Counted from the stretch's first letter, positions 18,010 to 26,560 are shown. The stretch: DNA of 64,000 nucleotides from Sporosarcina luteola (GCF_023715585.1 NZ_JAMBOK010000001.1:434001-498000), one strand, 5' to 3'. Program-made: numbers and translations. The notes: generated from the letters alone by a model not told the origin.

Positions 18010-18445
18010 AATGACATTATCTTTTGTTGCAATCGAAGAAAATGAAGCGCTGGCGAGGATGGCGATGACATGTTTTATAACGCCATTGGACCCGACCCTT
18101 GAAGAAATATCGGAATTCAAGACAATCGTTTCAGAAGCCGTCACCAACGCCATAATCCACGGCTATGAAAATGATGGAAAGAGCATGGTCACGATCCATG
18201 CTGTAATTGATGAAAATAAAGTGACGATGACAGTCGAAGACAAGGGCGGAGGTATTTTTGACGTTCAACAGGCGATGGAGCCGATGTTCACGACGAAACC
18301 GCTCATGGAACGATCAGGAATGGGATTTACGATCATGGAAAGCTTTTCGGACAATCTCTCAGTGGAATCGTCCTTTGGAAATGGAACGGTAGTGCGGTTC
18401 GAGAAAACGTTTTCTCCGGTCACGGAAGCAAGCAGAATGAGGTGA
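17999..18445 (+). CDS. spoIIAB: Anti-sigma F factor / serine kinase SpoIIAB
   Basis: 148 residues from ATG 17999 (CGGAGGGG upstream, inside spoIIAA). GHKL ATPase/kinase fold: N-box EAVTNAIIHGYEND, G1 box DKGGGIFD, G2 region MERSGMGFTIMESF. It holds sigma F inactive in the predivisional cell and phosphorylates SpoIIAA using ATP. The overlap with spoIIAA and the short gap to sigF suit tight stoichiometry of the three proteins. Confidence 0.97.
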   Translation: MRNEMTLSFVAIEENEALARMAMTCFITPLDPTLEEISEFKTIVSEAVTNAIIHGYENDGKSMVTIHAVIDENKVTMTVEDKGGGIFDVQQAMEPMFTTKPLMERSGMGFTIMESFSDNLSVESSFGNGTVVRFEKTFSPVTEASRMR

Positions 18446-18448
18446 CCG

Positions 18449-19237
18449 ATGGATACATCAGTTGAGCGACAAGATGCCCTATTGTCACAGGAGAAAATGA
18501 GAGTGCTCATCCAGCAATCCCAGGATGGCGACAAAGATGCAAGAAGAATGATGGTGGAAGGGAATACTAGGCTCGTCTGGTCAATCGTACAACGATTTGC
18601 ATCCAGGGGAGCCGACCTTGAAGATCTGTTTCAAATCGGCTGCATCGGCCTCATGAAATCGATTGATAAATTCGATCTATCCTATGAAGTGAAGTTCTCC
18701 ACGTATGCCGTACCGATGATTGTAGGGGAGATTCAACGTTTCCTTCGAGACGATGGCATGGTGAAAGTCAGCAGATCGATTCGAGAACTGAGTTTCAAAA
18801 TTCGCCATGCGACGGACGACTATGTTAAAAACCACGGAAGATCACCTTCCGTTTCTGAAATTGCCGAAGTGTTGGATGTGTCGATTGATGAAGTCATTCT
18901 CGCATCGGATGCATTGCGGGATCCCGCTTCCCTACATGAACAGCTATATGAAAATGAAGGGGATAGTTTAACGTTGATGGACCAGCTGAGGGATGACCGT
19001 TCAGAGAGGTTTTTTGATCATATACCGCTCCGGGACGTTGTTTCCAAGCTAAATAAAAGGGATCAAACAATCATTTATATGAGATATTACTTGGATTATA
19101 CGCAAAGTGACATCGCTGAACGAATCGGTATTTCGCAAGTGCAAGTTTCCAGGTTGGAGAAAAAGATATTAGCTCAGTTGAAGACATGGATGAGTGCACA
19201 ACCAGAGGAAAGTGATGGCAAAGTGAGGACGGAATAA
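18449..19237 (+). CDS. sigF: RNA polymerase sigma-F factor (SpoIIAC)
   Basis: 262 residues from ATG 18449, 3 bp after spoIIAB. Sigma-70 regions are clear: region 2 with DLFQIGCIGLMKSIDKFD and FSTYAVPMIVGEIQRFLRDD, region 3 with VSRSIRELSFKI, and region 4.2 helix-turn-helix YTQSDIAERIGISQVQVSRLEKKIL. This is the forespore-specific sigma factor, the first compartment-specific one in sporulation. The length agrees with B. subtilis sigma F (255) plus a slightly longer tail. SpoVAF follows after 3 bp, probably in the same transcript or with its own late promoter. Confidence 0.97.
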   Translation: MDTSVERQDALLSQEKMRVLIQQSQDGDKDARRMMVEGNTRLVWSIVQRFASRGADLEDLFQIGCIGLMKSIDKFDLSYEVKFSTYAVPMIVGEIQRFLRDDGMVKVSRSIRELSFKIRHATDDYVKNHGRSPSVSEIAEVLDVSIDEVILASDALRDPASLHEQLYENEGDSLTLMDQLRDDRSERFFDHIPLRDVVSKLNKRDQTIIYMRYYLDYTQSDIAERIGISQVQVSRLEKKILAQLKTWMSAQPEESDGKVRTE

Positions 19238-19240
19238 TAC

Positions 19241-20689
19241 ATGGCTAAGTTATTTACATCTTTGAAAGACGGAGAAGAGTGGTTCCATAGTAAATTCGGC
19301 GAAAATGAAACATTCGATGCTACGGCGAAAACCGTCCATTTATGGGGAATGCCTGCATTATTGCTTTACATTAACGGATTAGTAGATGGAAACATTTTGA
19401 CGACGCTGTTGACGGAAATGCAAGAAGGCCTAAAACCCGAAGAGGAAAATAGGGATGATCCGGCATGGTTTCTTACGTACTTCCCTTATTATGCCCTGGC
19501 GGATGTCGATGAGAAAGAGAAACTGCTCAATAATGTATTAAGTGGACAGGTCGGCTTCGTGCTCCCCGATGGTTTTGTTTTCATCGGGGATATCCGAAGC
19601 TATCCGGGAAGGTCGCCTGAAGAGCCGGACACTGAAAAAGTCATCCGTGGATCTAGAGATGGTTTTACAGAGAACATCATCACGAACACGGCTCTTGTCA
19701 GGAGACGGCTCAAGACGGAAGATCTTCGTTTTGAAATGCACCAAACGACTGTGAACGGAAAGACGGATGTCGCCATCACATTCATGAAAGGTGCTGCCAG
19801 TGAGGAGCACCTTTCCTACATCCGGAAAAGGCTGGATGAGATTGAACATGATGGACTGACAATGACAGATAAATCATTGGAAGAATTCCTGTTTAAGCAA
19901 CGATTCCACCCGATGCCGTTCGTTCGCTTTACGGAAAGGCCGGATATTTGCGCCGCGCATCTCCTTGAGGGCCATATCGCAATTATCGTCGATACATCCC
20001 CTTCAGTCATTTTAGTGCCTGCGACCATATTTCATCATTTGCAGCATGCAGAGGAATACCGTCAAGCACCGTTTATCGGAACGTTTGTGAGATGGATCCG
20101 CCTGATCGGTGCGTCGCTCAGTCTATTGCTGCTTCCATTTTGGTATTTACTTGCGACCTATCAGCAATACTTACCGATTTCACTTAGTTATATCGGACCG
20201 AATGATCCGGGATCCGTCCCTCTGCTGGTGCAATTATTAATTGCAGACATCGGCATTGAGGTCTTACGGATGGCCGCTATACACACCCCATCTCCGATGA
20301 CGACTGCCATGGGACTCGTTGCAGCGATTGTAATCGGGCAAGTGGCAATCGATGTCGGCCTGTTCACTGGAGAAGTCATCCTGTACGTTGCTGTGAGCGC
20401 TATTTTCACATTTGCAATTCCGTCTTTCGAACTTAGCATTACAACGAAAGTGTTCAGGATCTTCATACTTATTTTAACGGGAATTCTTGGAGCTCCAGGG
20501 TTCTTCTTAGGAATCGCTTTCCTGTTTTACTATTTGGCATCCCTCAAACCAATGGGGACACCATACCTATGGCCGGCAGTTCCGTTTTTCCCTGAGGCCA
20601 TGAAGCGAGTATTGATCCGTTATCCAATGACGATGGATGCACCTAGGCCATACATTACAAAAGCACCTGACCGGAATAGGCTTTCGTAG
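19241..20689 (+). CDS. spoVAF: SpoVAF-type spore germination membrane protein (GerA family)
   Basis: 482 residues from ATG 19241, 3 bp after sigF. The N-terminal half is soluble (LLYINGLVDGNILTTLL, PDGFVFIGDIRSYPGRSPEEPDTEKVIRG: the GerAA/SpoVAF hallmark around residue 125). The C-terminal half has about five or six membrane segments from residue 285 on, with LLPFWYLLATY, HTPSPMTTAMGLVAAI and LTGILGAPGF. In B. subtilis spoVAF is the last gene of spoVAA-AF, between sigF and lysA; here it alone occupies that interval. It is expected in the spore inner membrane, supporting the germinant response. Confidence 0.9.
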   Translation: MAKLFTSLKDGEEWFHSKFGENETFDATAKTVHLWGMPALLLYINGLVDGNILTTLLTEMQEGLKPEEENRDDPAWFLTYFPYYALADVDEKEKLLNNVLSGQVGFVLPDGFVFIGDIRSYPGRSPEEPDTEKVIRGSRDGFTENIITNTALVRRRLKTEDLRFEMHQTTVNGKTDVAITFMKGAASEEHLSYIRKRLDEIEHDGLTMTDKSLEEFLFKQRFHPMPFVRFTERPDICAAHLLEGHIAIIVDTSPSVILVPATIFHHLQHAEEYRQAPFIGTFVRWIRLIGASLSLLLLPFWYLLATYQQYLPISLSYIGPNDPGSVPLLVQLLIADIGIEVLRMAAIHTPSPMTTAMGLVAAIVIGQVAIDVGLFTGEVILYVAVSAIFTFAIPSFELSITTKVFRIFILILTGILGAPGFFLGIAFLFYYLASLKPMGTPYLWPAVPFFPEAMKRVLIRYPMTMDAPRPYITKAPDRNRLS

Positions 20690-20748
20690 ATTGATTCCTG
20701 CCTTCCAGTTGTGATAAAGTTTTAACAACATGACTTGGAGGAATGAAT

Positions 20749-22077
20749 ATGCATCTATATGGAACTCAATCGGTGAACAATCAGGGCCACTTGACGATAG
20801 GCGGAGTAGATACAGTAGATCTTGCGCATATATATGGCACACCTTTGCTTGTATATGATATTGCTCTATTCAAGGAACGTGCGGTTGCTTTCCAGGAAAC
20901 ATTTGTAAAGGCTGGAATCGTTGCGCAAGTAGCTTATGCAAGCAAAGCTTTTTCTTCTATAGCCATCTATGAACTTGCCAAGCAAATGGGGCTGTCATTG
21001 GATGTTGTATCAGGGGGAGAGCTTTACACGGCGGCAGCCGCAGATTTCCCACGGGAAAAGATTCACTTTCACGGAAATAACAAAAGTTACACGGAACTGC
21101 AATTCGCTTTTGATGAAAAAATCGGATGCATCGTAGTTGATAACTTCCTGGAAATTGAAATGCTTAAGGAGATTTCAGAATCGCGTAAGGAGAAGATGAA
21201 TGTTCTGCTGCGTGTCACTCCTGGTGTTGATGCTTCAACTCATGACTATATTACAACCGGCCAAGAGGATTCGAAATTCGGTTTTGATTTAAAGAATGGC
21301 CAAGCGGATGATGCCTTCCTCAAGCTCTATAATCATCCTTACATTACTGTACTCGGTTTGCATTGCCATATCGGCTCTCAAATTTTTGAAACAGAAGCAT
21401 TCCGTTTTGCTGCGGAAGCGCTTATGGTGAAAATGATTGAGTGGCGGGAGAAATTCAAATTCGTATGCACAGTACTCAATTTAGGTGGAGGTTTCGGCAT
21501 TAAGTATACGGTCGAGGATACACCGCTTCATCCTTCCGCTTATGTTGAGGAGATGGAGGATGTTGTGCTATCGATGTCGCGCAAAGCTAATTATCCAGTA
21601 CCGGAAATCTGGATTGAACCTGGCAGATCGCTCGTCGGAGATGCGGGCACTACACTCTACACTGCAGGCAGCAGCAAGGAAGTTCCAGGTACAAGGACTT
21701 ATGTAGCGGTCGACGGAGGCATGTCTGATAATATCCGTCCAGCGCTTTACCAGGCGAAGTATACGGCTGCTACGGCGAACAGAATGTTGGATCCCCATGC
21801 TGACAAAGTGACGATCGCAGGGAAATGCTGCGAATCAGGAGATAAATTGATTGAGGATGCGTATATTGCCGAACCAGCAGAAGGGGATATCATAGCCGTT
21901 TTCTGTACAGGGGCTTATACATACTCCATGGCAAGCAACTATAATCGGCTTCCGAAGCCGGCAATCGTATTTTGCGAGAACGGCCAGCATCAATTGGTAG
22001 TCCGTAGGGAAACATATGAAGATGTTATCAGGTTGGATATTCCCTTGCAGAGGACAGAGCAGGAAATTTCAACATGA
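20749..22077 (+). CDS. lysA: Diaminopimelate decarboxylase
   Basis: 442 residues. ATG 20749 is 8 nt after TTGGAGG and is preferred to ATG 20743, which nearly touches that site. Fold-type III PLP enzyme: Lys66 in VAYASKAFSS binds PLP, HFHGNNKSYTEL, GLHCHIGSQIF, LNLGGGFGIKY (phosphate loop), EPGRSLVGDAG and the C-terminal CCESGDKLIED with the catalytic Cys. It decarboxylates meso-diaminopimelate to lysine, the last step. No lysine riboswitch or T-box was seen in the 60 bp upstream. A 35-codon membrane peptide gene overlaps its stop. Confidence 0.96.
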   Translation: MHLYGTQSVNNQGHLTIGGVDTVDLAHIYGTPLLVYDIALFKERAVAFQETFVKAGIVAQVAYASKAFSSIAIYELAKQMGLSLDVVSGGELYTAAAADFPREKIHFHGNNKSYTELQFAFDEKIGCIVVDNFLEIEMLKEISESRKEKMNVLLRVTPGVDASTHDYITTGQEDSKFGFDLKNGQADDAFLKLYNHPYITVLGLHCHIGSQIFETEAFRFAAEALMVKMIEWREKFKFVCTVLNLGGGFGIKYTVEDTPLHPSAYVEEMEDVVLSMSRKANYPVPEIWIEPGRSLVGDAGTTLYTAGSSKEVPGTRTYVAVDGGMSDNIRPALYQAKYTAATANRMLDPHADKVTIAGKCCESGDKLIEDAYIAEPAEGDIIAVFCTGAYTYSMASNYNRLPKPAIVFCENGQHQLVVRRETYEDVIRLDIPLQRTEQEIST

Positions 22078-22181
22078 AAAAGCGTAATATGATGCTTTTC
22101 CTGTTAATGGTCATTGCTGCAATCATTTGGGGAGCAGTGTACTGGTACTTTATTGCCCCATTTGCGGGACCGAATAAATGA
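22074..22181 (+). CDS. 35-residue single-pass membrane peptide coupled to lysA
   Basis: ATG 22074 overlaps the lysA stop in an ATGA junction and the frame runs 36 codons to TGA 22181. Sequence layout: basic start KKRN, one hydrophobic helix (about residues 6-27, MMLFLLMVIAAIIWGAVYWY), then a short FIAPFAGPNK tail. Coupling to lysA would make a separate strong ribosome binding site unnecessary; only AGGAAA is present upstream. Single-pass type II or III topology is likely. Too short for domain recognition; real expression is unproven but the arrangement is gene-like. Confidence 0.55.
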   Translation: MKKRNMMLFLLMVIAAIIWGAVYWYFIAPFAGPNK

Positions 22182-22194
22182 ACTTTCTCGATCA

Positions 22195-22233
22195 TTGAAA
22201 AAGCCTGAGGTATCATGTACGATTATCATTATC
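22195..22233 (+). promoter_or_regulatory. ribT promoter with overlapping Fur-box-like sequence
   Basis: TTGAAA (22195-22200), 17-bp spacer, TACGAT (22218-22223) forms a sigma-A promoter. GATTATCATTATC (22221-22233) overlaps the -10 and start region; its complement GATAATGATAATC equals the first 13 bases of the classic 19-bp Fur box. The rest of the box matches poorly (about 14 of 19 overall), so binding is a hypothesis. Confidence 0.45.
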
Positions 22234-22302
22234 TGGCATAGGTCCTCTGAAGGACAATCTCATTGCCGATGCCTGAGGATTTTTTGAAAAGAAGGGATTT
22301 CA

Positions 22303-22674
22303 ATGATGCTTTTACGATACAAAAAGGCGTATGAGAAAATCGCCATGGGCTTGCTTTCTTATATGCCCGGAGAAAAGTCTGTGAAAAGATTGCAGGAAAC
22401 GATTCATCAGTACGAAACTGAAGAAAATTGGCAGTTGTTCCTTTTGAAGCAAGATGAAGATATCATTGGCCTCGTCGGAATCATCTTGGATGCAGATTCG
22501 TATACCGTAATGCACCTTTCTGTTAATCCGTCTTTCCGGGGAGAGGGGATCGGCAGCAAAATAATCACGAAGCTCGGGGATCTTTTTCCTGACTTGGAAT
22601 GCAAGAGTAATGAGGAGACAGAATCGTTCTTGAGAAAATGCCGCCAAAAGGAAGATACTGAACTAGACGAATGA
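22303..22674 (+). CDS. ribT: GNAT-family acetyltransferase RibT
   Basis: 123 residues from ATG 22303 (GAAGGGA upstream; ATG 22306 is an equal alternative). The start LLRYKKAYEKIAMGLLSYMP closely resembles B. subtilis RibT, and the acetyl-CoA loop is NPSFRGEGIGSKII. RibT is the last gene of the B. subtilis riboflavin operon; its substrate is unknown. Here the ribDEBAH genes are absent and ribT stands alone after lysA, behind its own promoter and leader. The 120-bp leader has small hairpins (GTCCT/AGGAC and GGCAT/ATGCC followed by T6) but no FMN aptamer. Confidence 0.85.
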   Translation: MMLLRYKKAYEKIAMGLLSYMPGEKSVKRLQETIHQYETEENWQLFLLKQDEDIIGLVGIILDADSYTVMHLSVNPSFRGEGIGSKIITKLGDLFPDLECKSNEETESFLRKCRQKEDTELDE

Positions 22675-22684
22675 AGAAAAGGAA

Positions 22685-22717
22685 AAGGCGCAGATCATTG
22701 TGGTCTGCGCTTTTTCT
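22685..22717. terminator. Bidirectional terminator between ribT and the DUF309 gene
   Basis: Stem GCGCAGA/TCTGCGC (22688-22694 and 22704-22710) with A and T flanks on both sides; it overlaps the end of the convergent gene. Confidence 0.8.
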
Positions 22718-23207
22718 TTTCGCGTTCCTCAAGAATATCGGAACGATCCCGAAGCATATGTTTATGAGTGACAGCATCACTTCCAACGGGAAGAAGCTCC
22801 ATGGAAGAGGCGATTTCTTCAACTGACTGTTGAAGGAGTTTTGATTTCAAATGAATCTTGAACCCGGAAAACGGTTCACCCTTTTTCAATTTAGTGACAG
22901 CCGTTGCCGTATCCTGTACAAGCCGTCCATAATCGATATCTTCCGTATATCGAATATCGAACTCCTGGATGGCTAGCATTTTATTTTCCGCTTTAACAAG
23001 TGTGCGGTATGCCCCCTCCATATTTCCCCTTCTCCAATGGTAGAGTCCTGTGGATAAAAGGATGAAGGCAGTAAGAGGATGATCTTTCGTATAATCCGGT
23101 ATGGATTTCCAATACTCTTCAAGCACTTCATGACACTCAAAGTAATCTTGATTCCTATTAAAATAAACAATAAAATTTAAGAACAGCGGATGATGATATG
23201 GGTGCAC
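22695..23207 (-). CDS. ypuF: DUF309 protein (YpuF type)
   Basis: 170 residues from GTG 23207, with AAAGGAATG about 8 nt upstream; the longer open frame from 23255 has no site. The DUF309 core is FIVYFNRNQDYFECHEVLEEYWK followed by GLYHWRRGNMEGAYRTL, a helical domain with conserved His-Glu pair and acidic residues that suggests metal binding or an interaction fold. Function unknown. B. subtilis ypuF lies next to scpA as well. Here it is divergent from scpA, and its C-terminus is a highly basic tail (REKKKRR) absent from the core family. Confidence 0.8.
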   Translation of the reverse strand: MHPYHHPLFLNFIVYFNRNQDYFECHEVLEEYWKSIPDYTKDHPLTAFILLSTGLYHWRRGNMEGAYRTLVKAENKMLAIQEFDIRYTEDIDYGRLVQDTATAVTKLKKGEPFSGFKIHLKSKLLQQSVEEIASSMELLPVGSDAVTHKHMLRDRSDILEEREKKKRRPQ

Positions 23208-23261
23208 ACAACCATTCCTTTCTGTATGATGAAGCAATAATGTGTAAAGGAGCAATTCCTA

Positions 23262-24026
23262 TTGACTTACAAAGTGAAACTGGAGGCTTTTGAAGGCCCC
23301 CTAGATCTATTATTACATTTAATCAACCGACTTGAAATTGATATCTATGATATTCCGATGGCAGAATTGACAAATCAATACATAGAACATCTTCATGCGA
23401 TGCGCGTTTTAGAACTCGACGAACTAAGCGAGTACTTAGTACTGGCAGCCACGTTAATTGAAATCAAAAGTAAAATGCTCTTGCCAGTACATGAAGGAGA
23501 AGCATTGGATGAAGACACCGAATTCGATTTCGAGGAAGATCCGAGGGATGAATTGGTCGCCCGTCTCATAGAATACAAAAAGTACAAAGAAGCAGCCAAT
23601 TCCTTACTGGAATCAGCAGAAGATCGTGCAGATCATTTCACGAAACTGCCCGGGGACTTATCGGAATACGGAGAGGTAACCGCAACAGTTCCGGAAGAGA
23701 AGATGAACGTTTTTGACTTAATCGGCGCATTCCAGAAAATGCTCGAGCGAAAGAAGCTGCGTGCTCCGCTTACTGCAAATATTGCAAAGACAGAGCTTTC
23801 GGTTAGTGAAAAAATGGACAACATCATGACATCGCTTGAAAGGCTGGGCGGGCGATGCGATTTCGAAAGTTTATTTGAAAAAGAAGACCTGGAAGATTTA
23901 GTCGTGACGTTCCTATCATTATTGGAATTAATGAAACGGCTTGATATTATCGTACGGCAAGAAAATAATTTTGGCAAAATGACAGTCATGGTTGGAGGGG
24001 AAGAGACTGATGGAAACAATCGATGA
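23262..24026 (+). CDS. scpA: Segregation and condensation protein A
   Basis: 254 residues from TTG 23262, 9 nt after AAAGGAG. Kleisin family: FEGPLDLLLHLINRLEIDIYDIPMAELTNQYI at the N-terminus (SMC-neck-binding part), ATLIEIKSKMLLP, an acidic middle segment, and C-terminal winged-helix sequence VVTFLSLLELMKRLDIIVRQE that binds the SMC head. With Smc and ScpB it forms condensin, compacting and separating newly replicated chromosomes. It overlaps scpB by 17 bp. Confidence 0.96.
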   Translation: MTYKVKLEAFEGPLDLLLHLINRLEIDIYDIPMAELTNQYIEHLHAMRVLELDELSEYLVLAATLIEIKSKMLLPVHEGEALDEDTEFDFEEDPRDELVARLIEYKKYKEAANSLLESAEDRADHFTKLPGDLSEYGEVTATVPEEKMNVFDLIGAFQKMLERKKLRAPLTANIAKTELSVSEKMDNIMTSLERLGGRCDFESLFEKEDLEDLVVTFLSLLELMKRLDIIVRQENNFGKMTVMVGGEETDGNNR

Positions 24027-24624
24027 ACGGCTCAAAGGAATGTTGGAAAGCTTTTTATTCATAGCAGGAGATGATGGGTTGACGTTGAGTCAGATCGCCT
24101 CACTGCTTCAAATAGAAACGGATGCGGCTGCTGAAATCGCTGAAAGGCTCCGTGTGAATTACGAGGAGAGACCGGACTCGGGAATTACACTCAGGCTATA
24201 CGGAGGTCATTACAGGCTCGTGACAAAAGCCGAATTCGCTGATGATATTCTTAGGATGCTCGAAAATCCGTCGCGCAATTCCATTACACAAGCCTCAATG
24301 GAAGTATTGGCAATCATAGCATACAAGCAGCCTGTCACTCGTGTGGAAATTGATGATTTACGTGGTGTGAAGTCGGACGGTCCGATCCAGACGCTCGTTG
24401 CAAAAGGTTTCATTATGGAAAAAGGACGTATGGAAGCGAGCGGAAGGCCAATACTTTACGGGACGACTGATTTATTTCTGGACAGATTTGGTCTGGAATC
24501 GATCGATATGCTTCCTCCGTTAGTGGAGGGGGAAGAAGAAGAATCTTTCGGAGATACAGATCTATTCATGACGAAATTCCAAGAAGCATTTGAGATGACA
24601 GAAGAAGGAGGAAACAGTGATTGA
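24010..24624 (+). CDS. scpB: Segregation and condensation protein B
   Basis: 204 residues from ATG 24010 (GGAGGGG upstream). Two winged-helix domains: ESFLFIAGDDGLTLSQIASLL and SITQASMEVLAIIAYKQPVTRVEIDDLRGV, then GRPILYGTTDLFLDRFGL. ScpB dimers bridge ScpA in the Smc complex. The 3' end overlaps the carboxypeptidase start by four bases, so three genes are translationally linked. Confidence 0.96.
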   Translation: METIDERLKGMLESFLFIAGDDGLTLSQIASLLQIETDAAAEIAERLRVNYEERPDSGITLRLYGGHYRLVTKAEFADDILRMLENPSRNSITQASMEVLAIIAYKQPVTRVEIDDLRGVKSDGPIQTLVAKGFIMEKGRMEASGRPILYGTTDLFLDRFGLESIDMLPPLVEGEEEESFGDTDLFMTKFQEAFEMTEEGGNSD

Positions 24625-25619
24625 GGCATGTAGCAGCCATTGTACTGTTCTTATCGGTCTTATTGACAGCCTTACCGAAAGAAGCGGCGTCTGGAAGTGC
24701 TTGGGTTGTTATTGACGCTGAAACAGGACGTCTTTTGAGCGGGTCCAATGAAAATCTTCAATTGCCGATAGCAAGTCTGACGAAAATCTGGACAGCCTTG
24801 ACATTCATTGAAAGCGGAGCAGGAGAAGGTGAAATTGTCATATCACCGCAGGCCGCCACTGCTGAAGGCTCTTCCATTTATTTAGAGCAAGGCACTCGAA
24901 TCGATTCCGATGCTTTGTTATATGGATTAATGCTGCGTTCAGGAAATGATGCTGCTTATGCACTAGCTGAGCACGCCGGCGGCTCGGTTGACGGCTTTGT
25001 CGATTTGATGAATAGTAAAGCTGAATTGTATGGATTAGAACGAACGACATTTATGAACCCGTCAGGTCTTCATGATGACCGGCACCTGTCAACTGCGTAT
25101 GAGACAGCATTAATGCTTTACTTTGCTATGAAGAATGATAAGTTCTATAAAATCGCTTCCACGGAAAACTTCGTCTATCGGAAAGGTGACGAGGTAAGAA
25201 GCTGGAGGAATAAACATCGTCTAATCCATACAAATGATCATGTCATTGCAGGCAAGACAGGATTCACGAAAGCTGCGGGCAGGACGCTCGCAACTTACTT
25301 TGAAAAGGATGGCAAGAAACTGATTGTCGTCACGTTGAACAATGGGAACGACTGGAATACCCATGAACAATTGGCCAATGAAACATTCAAGAAATTCGAC
25401 AACGTAACTGTTGCGAAGAAAGGTAAATACCGCATTCTTCCAGGTGTGAATGGTGAATTGAAGAAGCCGATTGTCCTGTTATTGAATGAGGATGAGTTGG
25501 ATAAGGTCTCCCATGTCGTCTATATACCGCGGAAGAATGAACGGAAAGTGAAAGGGACATGGGCTGTATCCCTAGATAATGAATTGCTGGTTACCGCTGA
25601 CATTGAAATACGAAAATGA
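24621..25619 (+). CDS. dacB: D-alanyl-D-alanine carboxypeptidase (DacB/DacF family)
   Basis: 332 residues from TTG 24621, overlapping scpB, with GGAGG upstream. A signal peptide (about residues 1-23) precedes a penicillin-binding domain with SLTK (Ser52, Lys55), SGN (107-109) and KTG (212-214). It trims the terminal D-Ala of stem peptides outside the membrane; B. subtilis DacB adjusts spore cortex cross-linking. At 332 residues it is shorter than typical DacB (about 380), and spmA-spmB, which follow dacB in B. subtilis, are missing. The symbol rests on position. Confidence 0.8.
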   Translation: MRHVAAIVLFLSVLLTALPKEAASGSAWVVIDAETGRLLSGSNENLQLPIASLTKIWTALTFIESGAGEGEIVISPQAATAEGSSIYLEQGTRIDSDALLYGLMLRSGNDAAYALAEHAGGSVDGFVDLMNSKAELYGLERTTFMNPSGLHDDRHLSTAYETALMLYFAMKNDKFYKIASTENFVYRKGDEVRSWRNKHRLIHTNDHVIAGKTGFTKAAGRTLATYFEKDGKKLIVVTLNNGNDWNTHEQLANETFKKFDNVTVAKKGKYRILPGVNGELKKPIVLLLNEDELDKVSHVVYIPRKNERKVKGTWAVSLDNELLVTADIEIRK

Positions 25620-25651
25620 AGTTTTCGGCATTTGAACAGTAAGTAATTAGG

Positions 25652-25685
25652 GAAGACTGACTGTATATAGGTCGGTCTTCTTTTC
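25652..25685 (+). terminator. Rho-independent terminator after dacB
   Basis: 10-bp stem GAAGACTGAC/GTCGGTCTTC with one G-T type pair, 9-nt loop, TTTTC tail. Confidence 0.85.
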
Positions 25686-25736
25686 ATTTGCTGGGAAATG
25701 TGACATAATTTTTTGAGGTAGAAAGAAGGTGACGAG

Positions 25737-26468
25737 TTGGAAAGATTACAAAAAGTATTGGCACAAGCGGGAGTCGCATCCCGAAGAAAAGCGGAAACAC
25801 TCATCGTTGAGGGGAAAGTGAAAGTGAACGGCAAGGTCGTTACTGAGTTGGGCACTAAAGTGACACGCGCAGACCGCGTCGAAGTCGAAGGTGTGGAGTT
25901 GGTCAAAGAGCAATTCGTCTATTATTTGCTATATAAACCTAGAGGCTATATTTCGACGGTCAGTGATGAAAAAGGGAGAAAGACGGTTCTCGACCTCCTT
26001 CCGATGGTGGAAGAAAGGATTTTCCCTGTAGGAAGATTGGATTTTGATACATCAGGAATTATCATCATGACGAATGATGGTGACTTCTCCTATTTGATGA
26101 CACATCCGAAGTTCGGCATCCAAAAGAAGTATGTTGCGAAGATTAAAGGGATACCAGACCGGGATGCATTGAAAAGACTGGAACGAGGCATCGAACTTGA
26201 GGATGGCATGACAGCCCCTGCCCGAGTGAAAATGCAGTCATTCGATAAAAAGACAGGAACTGCACTTGTTGAAATCACAATCCATGAAGGTCGAAATCGC
26301 CAAGTCCGTAGAATGTTCGACGCAATCGGGTGCCCGGTTCAAAAACTGAGACGGGAGTCTTTTGGGATGTTGACGACGCATGGCTTAAATGCCGGTGAAG
26401 CACGTGAATTGACGACCCACGAAGTGAAACAATTGAGAGTTCTTGCAGAAACAGGGAAAATCGGTTAA
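25737..26468 (+). CDS. rluB: 23S rRNA pseudouridine synthase B
   Basis: 243 residues from TTG 25737 (AAGAAGGTGA upstream). The N-terminal S4 RNA-binding domain (LQKVLAQAGVASRRKAETLI) is followed by the RsuA/RluB catalytic domain with the Asp in VGRLDFDTSGI, MTHPKFGIQKKYVAKI and EGRNRQVRRMFDAIG. It isomerises a uridine in helix 89-90 of 23S rRNA. In B. subtilis (ypuL) it lies just before resA, as here; spmAB are missing between it and the carboxypeptidase. Confidence 0.94.
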   Translation: MERLQKVLAQAGVASRRKAETLIVEGKVKVNGKVVTELGTKVTRADRVEVEGVELVKEQFVYYLLYKPRGYISTVSDEKGRKTVLDLLPMVEERIFPVGRLDFDTSGIIIMTNDGDFSYLMTHPKFGIQKKYVAKIKGIPDRDALKRLERGIELEDGMTAPARVKMQSFDKKTGTALVEITIHEGRNRQVRRMFDAIGCPVQKLRRESFGMLTTHGLNAGEARELTTHEVKQLRVLAETGKIG

Positions 26469-26560
26469 AAGTTCACAAACCTATCACCACTTCGTTAAAA
26501 TTACGATTGTTGTTTTGCTATACTTAGTATCGGAATCTTATTACGATAGGGGGCTGTCAA

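Noticed and set aside
20690-20748. Lysine riboswitch or T-box ahead of lysA
   Set aside because: The gap is only about 60 bp and holds no L-box or T-box sequence.
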